NCBI GenBank assembly: GCA_001464965.1
Contig: LNEJ01000025.1
Coordinates: 1-64,000 of the forward strand
Length of the DNA stretch: 64,000 bases
Direction: 5' to 3'
From: Gammaproteobacteria bacterium Ga0074134
Lineage (GTDB): Bacteria; Pseudomonadota; Gammaproteobacteria; Ga0077554; Ga007554
This document shows, piece after piece, positions 1 to 9,045 of the stretch. The translations under genes and the position numbers were made by a program. The first letter of the stretch is position 1. Each line of letters begins with the position of its first letter. Under the pieces are notes generated by a model that was not told the DNA's origin, made no database searches, and saw only the letters and a program-made list of their open reading frames with translations.

Positions 1-44
1 ATGTCCGTCTGCTTTTTGCCATTTCGTCACCTGTTTTATATTGA

Positions 45-61
45 GGGTGATGTTATCACCC
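45..61. promoter_or_regulatory. Short perfect palindrome upstream of GDSL hydrolase
   Basis: A perfect hairpin, GGGTGAT-GTT-ATCACCC, lies about 60 bp upstream of the GDSL hydrolase start. It could be an operator or the terminator stem of a gene left of the window; there is no T-run directly after it, so an operator or mRNA hairpin is slightly preferred. No clear -35/-10 pair was found in the first 122 bases. Confidence 0.3.
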
Positions 62-122
62 ATAATCAGGTGGCCAAATTAACTATGCCACTACACACCC
101 TCATAAAAAGGATTTTTCCGCC

Positions 123-1067
123 ATGATCAAAACCAGCCTGCTTGTCCGTGTTATTGGCTTGTTGCTGTTACTCTCTTCACCCTTCGCTTCCGCGCTTCCT
201 TACAGCAATCTTTATGTCTTTGGCGACAGCCTTTCCGATAATGGCAATGCTTACCAGTTGACGGGAAGCGCGGTGCCGCCGAGTCCACCGTATGCGCAAC
301 GTTTTTCCAACGGACCGGTGGCGGTTGAAGATCTGGCTGCGGCACTGGGAATCGGGCTTTCTCCTTCTGCTCTGGGCGGCACGAACTATGCCGTTGGTGG
401 TGCCACCACAGGAACCGCGAGCTTTATACCCCCTTTGAACGGCACAGGCATAAGCACCCAGGTTGACGCTTTCATGACTGCGTCGCCGGTGTTTGATCCA
501 GCGCGAACCTTGTTCGTTGTGTGGGGCGGACCGAACGATTTCTTTCTCAATCCAACTGCCGCGTCGATTGCTCCCGCAGTGACAAATTTGGCAAATGCCA
601 TTACGGCGCTGGCGGGAATGGGGGCCGAGCATATCCTGGTGCCGAACATGCCGGATCTGGGGATGACACCGTTTGGCCTGTCCCTGGGCGCTGCCGGTTC
701 GATCGGGTTGACTGCATTGAGCGTGGGTTTCAATCAAGGGCTGGCGCAGATGCTTGCGCCGCTGGACGCAGTGCTTGCAGCCGATATCGTCCCCTTCGAT
801 ACCTTCTCTCTGCTTACCGAGGTGCGGCTTAACGCCTCCGTATACGGTTTCACGAATGTCAGCGAGCAATGCCTGGGAAATCCGGCATGCACGGATCCCG
901 ATACCTTCCTGTTTTGGGATGGCGTGCATCCGACAGCGCACGGCCATGCCATTCTTGGCGCCAGATTTGCCGAGGCAGTGCCGGAGCCATCAAGTGTTGC
1001 GCTGCTTCTGGTGGGTTTAACCGGGATATTCATGCTACGCTGCCGGAAGGAGACGATGGTTGTGTAG
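123..1067 (+). CDS. Secreted SGNH/GDSL-family hydrolase with PEP-CTERM anchor
   Basis: Predicted extracytoplasmic esterase or lipase of the SGNH superfamily; substrate unknown. Residues 1-25 form a signal peptide. Block I is FGDSLSDNGN with nucleophile Ser36; GGPNDFF near residue 138 is block III, and DGVHPTAHGH near residue 270 supplies the Asp-x-x-His of block V. The C-terminus has a PEP-CTERM sorting signal: VPEP, a hydrophobic helix, then LRCRK. This is the substrate tag of exosortase systems, so an exosortase should be encoded elsewhere in the genome. AAGGA lies about 11 nt before the ATG. The gene stands alone. Family assignment is firm, substrate is not. Confidence 0.9.
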   Translation: MIKTSLLVRVIGLLLLLSSPFASALPYSNLYVFGDSLSDNGNAYQLTGSAVPPSPPYAQRFSNGPVAVEDLAAALGIGLSPSALGGTNYAVGGATTGTASFIPPLNGTGISTQVDAFMTASPVFDPARTLFVVWGGPNDFFLNPTAASIAPAVTNLANAITALAGMGAEHILVPNMPDLGMTPFGLSLGAAGSIGLTALSVGFNQGLAQMLAPLDAVLAADIVPFDTFSLLTEVRLNASVYGFTNVSEQCLGNPACTDPDTFLFWDGVHPTAHGHAILGARFAEAVPEPSSVALLLVGLTGIFMLRCRKETMVV

Positions 1068-1180
1068 ATTTGTGTCGCGCTCACAAACTACACGGTCAAA
1101 ATGAATATTTTTTATTAATTTCATAATGTTATTATTAAGTGCGCGCCTACCAGAGCGGCTCCTGATTTCTTTATATAAAA

Positions 1181-1224
1181 AAGTTACCTTAAGTTACCAA
1201 TGTTATGTATATAATACATAACAT
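1181..1224 (+). promoter_or_regulatory. Promoter with -10 inside a 25-bp palindrome, plus direct repeats
   Basis: Bases 1200-1224 form a perfect palindrome with 11-bp arms (ATGTTATGTAT / ATACATAACAT) around ATA. Its centre contains a consensus -10, TATAAT (1210-1215). Just upstream, AAGTTACC occurs twice (1181-1188 and 1191-1198) where a -35 or activator site would lie; no good TTGACA is present. A repressor dimer bound here would block the promoter of the AAA ATPase that starts at 1252. The sequence features are directly visible; the regulation is inferred. Confidence 0.6.
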
Positions 1225-1251
1225 CAATAAATCTTAATAAGCCCACTATAA

Positions 1252-2454
1252 ATGGATCCTTTACACAACCCTTTTTCTCCCGGTGCGGGCACGCCTCCCC
1301 CAGAGCTTGCTGGCCGTGATGACATTCTTAAGCAAGCATTAATGGCTTTAGCCCGAATCAAAAAAGGGAGGGCTGAAAAAAGCGTTTTACTGATAGGACT
1401 TCGTGGTGTTGGCAAGACCGTCCTTCTTCACAAAATTTCTGAAATGGCTGAAGAGCAGGGCTACAAGGCGGTAATGATTGAAGCTCACGAGAATAAGACA
1501 CTTCCTGCTTTACTGCTCCCATATTTGCGAAAAGTGCTTTTTTCTCTCGATACGGGTCAAATGGTTAGCACAAAAGTAAAGCGCGGCTTACGTGTTTTGA
1601 AAAGTTTTCTTGGCGGCCTTAGAGTCAAAATAGATGAGGTTGAATTTGGCTTAGATATTGATGCCGAAAGGGGGGCTGCCGATAGCGGAGATTTAGAGGC
1701 CGACCTTGCCGAAGTATTTATTGCTTTGGGTGAAGCGGCGCAGGATCGCAATACAGCGGTTGCCATCATTATCGATGAACTTCAATATTTGAGTGAAGAG
1801 GAACTTAGCTCTTTGATTATGGCTGTTCACAAAGTGTCGCAAAAGTCATTGCCGTTAGTAGTTATTGGCGCGGGATTGCCTCAGTTAGTAGGAAAGGCCG
1901 GGCGTTCAAAGTCTTATGCGGAGCGCCTTTTTGATTACCCGGTGGTTGGGCCGCTGAAAAAAGAAGATGCAAAAAAAGCCCTACAAGAGCCTGTACTTAA
2001 TGAGGGCGCGTCCTTTACCAATGATGCTCTTGATGAAATTGCCCGGGTGACTGAAGGCTATCCATATTTCCTCCAGGAATGGGGTTATCAGGCCTGGAAC
2101 ATTGCGGAAAAATCCCCTATAGAGCTCGATATTGTTAAGAAGGCAACAGAAGCATCTATTGCACGTTTAGACCAAAGTTTTTTCCGCGTGCGGCTAGATC
2201 GTTTAACGCCACGAGAAAAAGACTATTTGAGAGCCCTTGCCGAGCTCGGTTCGGACCCACAAAGATCCGGTGACATTGCTGAAAAACTAGGGGTTGAAGT
2301 TAACAGAGTTGCGCCGTTGCGAAATGGACTCATCAAAAAAGGCATGATTTACAGTCCCGCACATGGCGATACCGCTTTCACTGTACCTCTGTTCGAGGCG
2401 TTCATGAAGCGCACCATGCCTGACCCTCCGTCACCAAGAAACAAAAAATCCTAG
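1252..2454 (+). CDS. Orphan AAA-type ATPase with C-terminal winged-helix-like region
   Basis: Stand-alone P-loop ATPase of about 400 residues. Walker A is GLRGVGKT (49-56); Walker B is IIIDELQYL near residue 175. The last third (about 320-390) looks like a winged helix, with the stretch SGDIAEKLGVEVNRVAPLR. The layout resembles the AAA_16/Orc1-Cdc6-like proteins often labelled only ATP-binding protein. The DNA is visibly more AT-rich than its neighbours, the gene has no partner, and the ribosome site before the ATG is poor (CCCACTATAA). Together these suggest horizontal acquisition. A role in defence or mobile-element biology is possible but not shown. Fold assignment is confident; function is unknown. 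Confidence 0.8.
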   Translation: MDPLHNPFSPGAGTPPPELAGRDDILKQALMALARIKKGRAEKSVLLIGLRGVGKTVLLHKISEMAEEQGYKAVMIEAHENKTLPALLLPYLRKVLFSLDTGQMVSTKVKRGLRVLKSFLGGLRVKIDEVEFGLDIDAERGAADSGDLEADLAEVFIALGEAAQDRNTAVAIIIDELQYLSEEELSSLIMAVHKVSQKSLPLVVIGAGLPQLVGKAGRSKSYAERLFDYPVVGPLKKEDAKKALQEPVLNEGASFTNDALDEIARVTEGYPYFLQEWGYQAWNIAEKSPIELDIVKKATEASIARLDQSFFRVRLDRLTPREKDYLRALAELGSDPQRSGDIAEKLGVEVNRVAPLRNGLIKKGMIYSPAHGDTAFTVPLFEAFMKRTMPDPPSPRNKKS

Positions 2455-2564
2455 CGGCCTGCCTATCTTGAGCGCTCCCGCCCCTGCATCCACCACCATG
2501 CTCGGCGTGAATTTACATAAAAAGCTTGACACTCTGTGCGGCTTTTTTTCAAAACACGCATCCC

Positions 2565-2593
2565 TTGCATATGCGCTTTTTTCGACCTATAGT
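2565..2593 (+). promoter_or_regulatory. Candidate sigma-70 promoter of secreted orphan gene
   Basis: TTGCAT (2565-2570) and TATAGT (2588-2593) are separated by exactly 17 bp, giving a transcription start near 2600 and a leader of about 70 nt to the ATG at 2672. Confidence 0.5.
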
Positions 2594-2671
2594 TTAGCGA
2601 CAAGGGCACGACAACATACGATCTATCCCTTGCACATAGTCACACTTGCTGCGCTTAATATGGAGGTCACC

Positions 2672-3364
2672 ATGAAATACCAAGGGATGATGCACAAAAG
2701 AATCGTTTCAGGCATTTTTACCGCAACCATTGCACTGGGAGTTTGTTATTCCGCCCAAGCCGCCGAATTCACCTTCGACAGCACCTTCGTTCAAAATGGC
2801 ACCACCACAGCCGTCACATTTCCGCTCCAGTTCTCCAACGTGCAGCAAAACCAAATCACCGCATATGCGATCCAGAGAAGGCCTCAAGGCTCCACCGTGT
2901 GGACTGACGTGACGCAATTGGGCTGCGGTGTATCTTCATCGTACTCAATGGTATCGAGCTTTATCGCCAGCTCAAGCGGCATCAACGGCAATTTTGTCGC
3001 CACCTGTGGCTCCGGCGTCAATGCAGGTGATGCGGCCCGGGTGTCGGTCACCATCAATCCGCAGCAGCCGCTGATATTGGTCGCTGGTCCTCGCACATTG
3101 GCATCAAACAGCACCACCAAACTAGCCTGGTTGCACAGCGGGGGGTATTTTCAATGCCAACCGTATACGCTTAACAATCAACACCCCGTCTGGAATCCAG
3201 GCAATTTTGCTTTGACAAGCCAGATTTCAACATCGACACAGGGCGACATCAGCCTGGTGGCATCGTCTTCGCCAAAGACTGTATCTTTCGCCTTGCAATG
3301 CATCCCATCCACCTTCGGGTTCAACATACCACCCGTGGCCGTGGTGAACGTGACGGTAAACTAA
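2672..3364 (+). CDS. Secreted protein of unknown function
   Basis: 230-residue exported protein with no family I recognise. The reading frame is open back to 2468, but the ATG at 2672 is preceded by GGAGG at 2662-2666 and begins a signal peptide (hydrophobic IVSGIFTATIALGVCYSAQA, cleavage likely after AQA). The mature part is Ser/Thr/Asn-rich and beta-like, with a few cysteines (GCGVSS, ATCGSG, FQCQP, LQCIP) that could form disulfides. It stands alone between the ATPase and a permease and ends shortly before a GTAGGGTGCG-type hairpin. Confidence 0.75.
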   Translation: MKYQGMMHKRIVSGIFTATIALGVCYSAQAAEFTFDSTFVQNGTTTAVTFPLQFSNVQQNQITAYAIQRRPQGSTVWTDVTQLGCGVSSSYSMVSSFIASSSGINGNFVATCGSGVNAGDAARVSVTINPQQPLILVAGPRTLASNSTTKLAWLHSGGYFQCQPYTLNNQHPVWNPGNFALTSQISTSTQGDISLVASSSPKTVSFALQCIPSTFGFNIPPVAVVNVTVN

Positions 3365-3396
3365 CTCACCCCAGCAAAACTGGGTATTGCCTCAAC

Positions 3397-3421
3397 GTAG
3401 GGTGCGCCATGCGCACCCTAC
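3397..3421. repeat. GTAGGGTGCG palindromic repeat, short copy
   Basis: Perfect hairpin GTAGGGTGCGC-CAT-GCGCACCCTAC, 33 bp after a stop codon. Related longer copies occur at 15061, 16689 and 18904. It may act as a transcription terminator or mRNA-stabilising stem, but it is not followed by a T-run. Confidence 0.8.
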
Positions 3422-3515
3422 ATTTATATAACACCATTCATGCCCCCCTTTTTTATGCCTCCCCCTTTGGTTATGCTGTGGGTGATTTTCAACTAAACCA
3501 CCAGGTAAATCTCCT

Positions 3516-4523
3516 TTGAACATAGAGCAAAATAGCCGCATCGCTGCCTGGGGTGTGGTCGCACTATTATTGTTTATAGCGCTTAACAACCACCTTCTTC
3601 CGGCGCTGCTGGCGGGATTGCTTGTACATGAACTGGTTCATCTGCTCGCTCCGCGCATCCGGATAAAACAGCTGCAAGGCGGCAAAGCCAAGCTCGCGGT
3701 GATTGCCCTGATTGCCGCCTTGGTCGTTGGCGGACTCACGGCGTTGATCGTTGGGGCGGCAGTGTTCTTCCGCAGCGATGCCGAAAACATTCCCATGCTT
3801 CTACAAAAAATGGCCGAGATTCTGGAAAGCTCCAGAGCCATGTTGCCGGTCTCACTGGTGCACTATCTGCCAACCGATGTGGGCGCGCTCAAAGATACCG
3901 TTGTGCATTGGCTGAAAGAGCATGCCGGTGAGTTGCAAACGGTGGGAAAAGAGACGGGGCGCATGATGGCGCACATTCTGATCGGCATGATCATCGGCGC
4001 GATAATTTCGCTCAGGGAAGTAACAGAGGGCCACATACATGGACCGTTCGCATCCGCGCTCATCGAACGCGCGTCGCGCCTTGGTGCATCGTTCCGCAGG
4101 GTGGTTTTCGCGCAGGTGAGAATTGCCGCGCTCAACGCGACTTTTACCGGGATTTATCTGGCAGTTATCCTGCCTTTGGCTGGCGTTGATTTGCCGCTGG
4201 TCAAAACGATGATAGCGCTCACCTTCCTGCTCGGACTCCTGCCTGTAATCGGGAATCTTTTGTCAAACACCATCATTGTCATTGTAAGCCTGAGCCTATC
4301 AGTTAATGTTGCACTCGGTTCTTTGGCATTCCTGATTGTGATCCATAAGCTGGAATATTTTCTTAACGCGCGCATAGTCGGAACGCAGATACGGGCATCG
4401 GCCTGGGAATTACTGCTGGCGATGCTTGTAATGGAATCCATTTTCGGATTAATAGGCGTGGTAGCCGCGCCCATTTACTATGCCTATATCAAGGACGAGC
4501 TGGCGGCGAGAAAGCTGATTTAG
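3516..4523 (+). CDS. AI-2E / PerM-family inner-membrane permease
   Basis: Polytopic inner-membrane protein of the AI-2E exporter family (older name UPF0118/PerM). About seven to eight hydrophobic segments are visible: a paired start (residues 8-30), a helix near 50-80, and a cluster near 225-320 including LVKTMIALTFLLGLLPVIGN, a family hallmark region. The 335-residue length fits. The start appears to be TTG at 3516 (NIEQNSRIAAW follows); no in-frame ATG occurs near the N-terminus. Members export diverse small molecules or exchange Na+/H+; the substrate cannot be read here. Confidence 0.8.
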   Translation: MNIEQNSRIAAWGVVALLLFIALNNHLLPALLAGLLVHELVHLLAPRIRIKQLQGGKAKLAVIALIAALVVGGLTALIVGAAVFFRSDAENIPMLLQKMAEILESSRAMLPVSLVHYLPTDVGALKDTVVHWLKEHAGELQTVGKETGRMMAHILIGMIIGAIISLREVTEGHIHGPFASALIERASRLGASFRRVVFAQVRIAALNATFTGIYLAVILPLAGVDLPLVKTMIALTFLLGLLPVIGNLLSNTIIVIVSLSLSVNVALGSLAFLIVIHKLEYFLNARIVGTQIRASAWELLLAMLVMESIFGLIGVVAAPIYYAYIKDELAARKLI

Positions 4524-4540
4524 CGCGCGAAAAATTCCGC

Positions 4541-4960
4541 TCAAAAGCGTAAGGCCTCATCCAGCGTCTTGCGTAGCGTATCTGGATCCTGCGCGCCACT
4601 CTCGCCATTAACAACGCCCAAACGGTGGCCATCACGCGCAAACAATATCAGGGAAGCGCTGGGCGCCTGGTGCTTTTCGGCAAAGGCCATCCCTTGCTTG
4701 GTGTTGGCATCGGCGACACGAAACTCTATCCGGTCCGCGTATTCGCCCCGCACCTTATCGACCATCGACATGAGGTTCATGCTTTGCACGCCCTCCTTGT
4801 CATGCACCACCACCACAACATTCTTCCCCTGGCCGATAACGGATAAATCCTCGCTGAAACCACGGGGCAGTTTAACCACCACAAACGCAAATGCTGCCAA
4901 GAACAGCAACAATGTCAGCCATTTTGACCAGGGCTTATTTATCTTTTTCGCATCACTCAC
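4541..4960 (-). CDS. Membrane-anchored thioredoxin-fold-like protein, unknown function
   Basis: 139 residues: a short basic N-terminus, one transmembrane helix (WLTLLLFLAAFAFVVV) and a periplasmic domain with a beta-alpha-beta pattern (KNVVVVVHDKEG, then IEFRVADANTKQG, then ASLILFARDG) that resembles a thioredoxin fold without the CxxC. It follows lptG on the same strand after a 49-bp gap and may be co-transcribed with lptF-lptG. It converges with the permease gene. The fold is an inference from pattern only. Confidence 0.65.
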   Translation of the reverse strand: MSDAKKINKPWSKWLTLLLFLAAFAFVVVKLPRGFSEDLSVIGQGKNVVVVVHDKEGVQSMNLMSMVDKVRGEYADRIEFRVADANTKQGMAFAEKHQAPSASLILFARDGHRLGVVNGESGAQDPDTLRKTLDEALRF

Positions 4961-5009
4961 AGCTCATCCCTCTAAAATTGAACAACACGCGACATGCTGA
5001 TAGGGCCTG

Positions 5010-6074
5010 TCAACGCACCCTGCGCATCAACAATACCCCCGCCACAAAAAACGCTGCCACGGGAAACGCAGCGCTGAACAACGGGTTCATGTCATACACC
5101 AGGCCAACATAGCCGAAGGTTTGGTTGAACAGGTAAAACCCGATGCCTACCAGTGCGCCGACCAGTATCCTCTGTCCTATTCCTACCGAACGCAGCCCCC
5201 CAAAGACGAAGGGGATGGCGAGGAACACCATCACGCCGGTGGCAAGTGGCGAGATGATCTTTTTCCAGAAGGCGAGCTCGTAACGCTCGGCGCTCAGGCC
5301 ATTGTCATGCAGATAATCAATGTACTTATACAACCCCCATGCCGAGAGCTTTTCGGGTTTGACCGCCACAACGCCAAGCACCGTGGGACTAAGCAGCGGA
5401 CCCCATTCCGCGCGCGGCAGGTGATCCGTGCTCACACCAGTTTCGCTGATCGTGCTGCGCTCCACATCCTGCAACAGCCATTTGCTGTTCTGATACGAGG
5501 CCGCACTTGCATGAGTCACTACCTGCAGGCGTTGCCTGGAATCAAAATCATAGACCGAAATATCACGCAGATTGCTGTCAGGAAGAATATCGCGGACATG
5601 AATAAAGCTCTGTCCATCGCGCGCCCAAAAGCCGGTTTGCGTTTTCAGGGATATGCGCTCCGCGAGCGCGCTGGAGCGCATGGTTTGGGCGTATTGTTCA
5701 GCTTTTGGGGCTATCCATTCACCAACAATCACGGCTGCAAGCATGAGCAGCACGCCCACCTTCATAACCGACAAAATAATCCGCGCCATGGAGACACCTG
5801 CGGCGCGTACCACGATCAACTCACTGTTGCTGGCGAGCGTACCGAGACCAATCATACTGCCTATCAAAGCCACTGGTGGAAATAATTGGTAGATAAGGCT
5901 GGGCAGGGTGAACAGCACATACAGCGCGGCCTGTGGCAAGCCGTAGCTGCCCTTGCCGACGGAATCCATCTCGCCAACAAAATTGGCGAAACAAAACAGC
6001 GCCAGGAATACCAGCATCACCACGACGGTATGACTGGCGACGATCACGCCGATATAGCGGTCGATTATTTTCAT
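5010..6074 (-). CDS. lptG: LPS export permease LptG
   Basis: Inner-membrane subunit of the LptB2FGC transporter, which extracts lipopolysaccharide from the inner membrane for transit to the outer membrane. The ATG at 6074 (MKIIDRYIG) is chosen over an upstream in-frame start because it overlaps the lptF stop as ATGA and matches the usual LptG N-terminus. Helices lie near residues 15-35, 55-80 and 100-120, followed by a beta-jellyroll periplasmic domain (about 130-260) and three C-terminal helices (SPLATGVMVFLAIPFVFG, ILVGALVGIGFYLF, AAFPVAAFFVAGVLLM). 354 residues, normal length. Confidence 0.95.
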   Translation of the reverse strand: MKIIDRYIGVIVASHTVVVMLVFLALFCFANFVGEMDSVGKGSYGLPQAALYVLFTLPSLIYQLFPPVALIGSMIGLGTLASNSELIVVRAAGVSMARIILSVMKVGVLLMLAAVIVGEWIAPKAEQYAQTMRSSALAERISLKTQTGFWARDGQSFIHVRDILPDSNLRDISVYDFDSRQRLQVVTHASAASYQNSKWLLQDVERSTISETGVSTDHLPRAEWGPLLSPTVLGVVAVKPEKLSAWGLYKYIDYLHDNGLSAERYELAFWKKIISPLATGVMVFLAIPFVFGGLRSVGIGQRILVGALVGIGFYLFNQTFGYVGLVYDMNPLFSAAFPVAAFFVAGVLLMRRVR

Positions 6075-7174
6075 GATCTCATTGCCGCCCGGCCTGTGGC
6101 TGTAGCGAAAAACCACTTAATCCCCACCTGCTGCAACAACAAGGCCGCAATACCCAACAGCAGCAGGCCATGCACCCACCACAGACCGATCCCGGCAGGC
6201 ACCACACCACGCTCCAGCCATGCGCGCGCGACGCCTAGCAGGTTGTTATACACCACGTAAATCAGTATCCCGGCAAACAGCTTGGCATAACGGCCCTGAC
6301 GCGGATTGCTGCGGCTTAACGGCACTGCCAGCAGGGCCAGCAGCACGGCGGAGACGGGCATGGCGATACGCCACTGAATCTCCGCATTCGCGCCCGGCTC
6401 GGTTGATTGCCTTAATGCCTGCGTCGGAACTGCCGCCAATTGGCGCATCGTGGGATCCACCGCCTTTTCCTCGATACGCACGGCATGTTCTTTATACTGG
6501 ACGATCTTGAAATCGGCATAGCCGGGCACGCCTTCGTAGCGATACCCATTCACCAGTACAACAAACCGGTCGCCTGTTTTGGGATCGGTACGCTGATAAG
6601 CGCTGGGCGCCGTGATAATGGTTTGCTTGCCCTTCTTCTCGCTCTGGATAAACACGTTGTTCATCGTTCGCCGGTCTGGCGCGAGTCCCTCGACGTAGAC
6701 GATCAAATCCCCGCTGCTGGATTCCCTGAAGCTGCCGGGTGTGATGGTGCTGATGTCCGAAGCCGTTTTGGCGCGATCCATGAGCTGATAGCTGCGCTCC
6801 TCGGCCCATGGCCCCGCATACAGCGACACCCCGGCCACGAGCACCGCGAACAGCAGGCCAACCCCAAGGATATTCCTCAGCATTCTCCCCGGCCCCACCC
6901 CACAGGCGGCCAGAGCAGTCATTTCGCTGTCTTTATACAATCGTCCAAAGGCGAGCATGATGGACAGATAGAGGGCCAGCGGCAGCAGCAGCACCATGGC
7001 ATTCAGCGATTTCAATGAGAGCAGCTCGATCACCATGCTGGCGGGCAAGGCGCCCGCGTCGGCCTCGGTCAGGAAACGCACAAAACGATTGCTGACGTAA
7101 ATGAGCGACAATACGCCTGTCACCGCCAACAGTGTTTGCAACACTTCCTTCAACAAATAACGTTCAATTATCAA
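6071..7174 (-). CDS. lptF: LPS export permease LptF
   Basis: Partner of LptG in the LPS transporter. It starts MIIERYLLKEVLQTLLAVTG, the typical LptF N-terminus; six transmembrane helices frame a periplasmic jellyroll domain (about residues 130-260). 367 residues, as expected. It is first in the lptF-lptG unit, with a 4-bp ATGA overlap to lptG, and is divergent from pepA, as in many gammaproteobacteria. The shared 179-bp intergenic region (7175-7353) is AT-rich and must hold both promoters, but no convincing consensus boxes were picked out. Confidence 0.95.
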   Translation of the reverse strand: MIIERYLLKEVLQTLLAVTGVLSLIYVSNRFVRFLTEADAGALPASMVIELLSLKSLNAMVLLLPLALYLSIMLAFGRLYKDSEMTALAACGVGPGRMLRNILGVGLLFAVLVAGVSLYAGPWAEERSYQLMDRAKTASDISTITPGSFRESSSGDLIVYVEGLAPDRRTMNNVFIQSEKKGKQTIITAPSAYQRTDPKTGDRFVVLVNGYRYEGVPGYADFKIVQYKEHAVRIEEKAVDPTMRQLAAVPTQALRQSTEPGANAEIQWRIAMPVSAVLLALLAVPLSRSNPRQGRYAKLFAGILIYVVYNNLLGVARAWLERGVVPAGIGLWWVHGLLLLGIAALLLQQVGIKWFFATATGRAAMRS

Positions 7175-7353
7175 CAGCTCATACCCGAAAAATATGTTTT
7201 CTATATGGAAAAAGTGAATATTTCAGGTAAACTTGAAATCAGACCTGTTTTTATAAAGTTTTCCTTATAGCTGCTGCTAGCAGCATAAGCATCAAACGTC
7301 AAAGAAATACAATTATCCACTGGTTTATGGTCATTTGTCTTTAGGAGTTCGGC

Positions 7354-8856
7354 ATGGAGTTCACAGTAAAAAGCGGCGATCCCGAAAAACAGCGCACAGC
7401 CTGCATCGTAATGGGGGTTTTCGAGCCACGGCGGCTCTCCCCTGTGGCGGAGAAGCTGGATGACATCACCGGCGGCTATTTATCCAAACTGATCCGGCGC
7501 GGCGACCTAGAGGGCAAAATCGGCCAGACACTGCTGCTGCACGATGTCCCGAATACGCTATGCGACCGCATCCTGCTGATCGGTTGCGGGCGCGAGCGCG
7601 ATCTGGGCGACACCCAGTATCGCAAAATCGTCACCACCGCCGTCAACACTCTGAATGAGATCGGTGCGATGGAGGCCGTGTGCTACCTCACCGAACTGCA
7701 CATTAAACAGCACGATGTGCCGTGGAAAGTCCGCCAGACGGTGGAGGCCGCGCAAAACGCCCTGTACCGTTTCGATCAACTCAAAAGCAAAAAGGACACC
7801 GAGCGGCGACCGTTGCGCAAACTGGTGCTGAGCGTGCCGAGCCGCCGCGATCTAACGGAGGGCGAACGGGCGCTGGAGGTCGGGCTCGCTATTGCCGCGG
7901 GCGTGACGTTGACCAAAGACCTGGGCAATCTGCCCGCCAACATTTGCACACCCACCTACCTTGCCGAGCAGGCTAAGGATCTTGGCAAGCGTTACAAGAA
8001 CATCAAAGTCGACGTGCTTGAAACCGCCGACATGGAAAAGCTCAAAATGGGCTCGCTGTTATCCGTGTCGCACGGCAGCGATCAACCGCCGAAGCTGATC
8101 ACACTGGAATACAGCGGCGGTAAAAAGCATGACAAGCCCGTGGTGCTGGTCGGCAAGGGCGTCACCTTCGATTCCGGCGGCATTTCAATCAAGCCCGCCG
8201 ACAAAATGGACGAAATGAAATACGACATGTGCGGCGCGGCCAGCGTGCTGGGCACCTTGTCCGCCGTGGCCGAAATGAAATTGCCCATCAACGTGGTCGG
8301 CATCATCCCTGCCACGGAAAACCTGCTCAATGGCCAGGCCACCAAGCCAGGCGATATCGTCACCAGCCTGTCCGGCCAGACCATCGAGATCCTTAACACA
8401 GACGCGGAAGGCCGTTTGATCCTGTGCGACGCGCTGACCTATGCCGAACGCTATGAGCCGGATGCAGTCATCGACATCGCCACACTCACCGGCGCCTGCG
8501 TCATTGCCCTCGGCAGGCACGCCAGCGGCCTCCTGAGCAATCACAGCCCATTGACACACGACCTGCTCAACGCTGGCAAGGCCAGCGGCGACCGCGCCTG
8601 GGAACTACCCCTGTGGGACGAATACCAGGATCAGCTCAAAAGCAACTTTGCCGACATGTCCAACGTCGGCGGGCGCGAGGGCGGCACCATCACCGCCGCC
8701 TGCTTCCTGGCGCGCTTCACCAAGAAATTCCACTGGGCGCACCTCGACATCGCCGGCACCGCCTGGCTGTCAGGCGACAAGAAAGGCGCCACAGGCCGGC
8801 CCGTGCCGCTGCTGACACAGTATTTGATGGATAAGTGTGCGGAAAAGCGGGTATAG
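7354..8856 (+). CDS. pepA: Leucyl aminopeptidase PepA (M17)
   Basis: Cytosolic di-metal aminopeptidase that removes N-terminal residues from peptides; in E. coli PepA is also a DNA-binding accessory protein. The M17 signature NTDAEGRL is present (about 8395-8418), and the metal-ligand stretch [20 protein letters not shown] precedes it. 500 residues, normal length. AGGAG lies 6 nt before the ATG. Divergent from lptF and followed by a repeat element and holC, a conserved gammaproteobacterial neighbourhood. Confidence 0.97.
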   Translation: MEFTVKSGDPEKQRTACIVMGVFEPRRLSPVAEKLDDITGGYLSKLIRRGDLEGKIGQTLLLHDVPNTLCDRILLIGCGRERDLGDTQYRKIVTTAVNTLNEIGAMEAVCYLTELHIKQHDVPWKVRQTVEAAQNALYRFDQLKSKKDTERRPLRKLVLSVPSRRDLTEGERALEVGLAIAAGVTLTKDLGNLPANICTPTYLAEQAKDLGKRYKNIKVDVLETADMEKLKMGSLLSVSHGSDQPPKLITLEYSGGKKHDKPVVLVGKGVTFDSGGISIKPADKMDEMKYDMCGAASVLGTLSAVAEMKLPINVVGIIPATENLLNGQATKPGDIVTSLSGQTIEILNTDAEGRLILCDALTYAERYEPDAVIDIATLTGACVIALGRHASGLLSNHSPLTHDLLNAGKASGDRAWELPLWDEYQDQLKSNFADMSNVGGREGGTITAACFLARFTKKFHWAHLDIAGTAWLSGDKKGATGRPVPLLTQYLMDKCAEKRV

Positions 8857-8870
8857 GCGAACCCTCAAAG

Positions 8871-9041
8871 CAACGCCGCATGGCGTGTTTTGGGGCGCAA
8901 CCCGGAGGGACGGGGCCGGTTTTGCGCAGTGCGGCGTCACGTTTCGCTCATGTGCACTACGCCCAGCGTTCCTTGCTCTGCGCCTCCTGTATATGAAGGG
9001 CGGCCTCCGTCGCAGGGATGATTTATTCACAGGCAGGCTCT
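8871..9041 (+). repeat. MITE-like element, family A, left-truncated copy
   Basis: 171 bp that match the interior and right end of the element at 58146-58410, starting with CAACGCCGCATGGCGTG and ending in ATGATTTATTCA and AGGCTC. The left terminal inverted repeat is missing or has diverged. The right end stops 4 bp before the holC ATG, the same placement as upstream of atpB. No protein is encoded. It fills the pepA-holC gap. Confidence 0.85.
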
Positions 9042-9045
9042 GAAA

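Noticed and set aside
177-947. Long minus-strand ORF opposite the GDSL hydrolase
   Set aside because: Shadow of the real gene: no signal, domain or ribosome site, and its composition is biased towards Arg, His and Gln.
5121-5885. Plus-strand ORF opposite lptG
   Set aside because: Shadow frame; lptG is well conserved on the minus strand.
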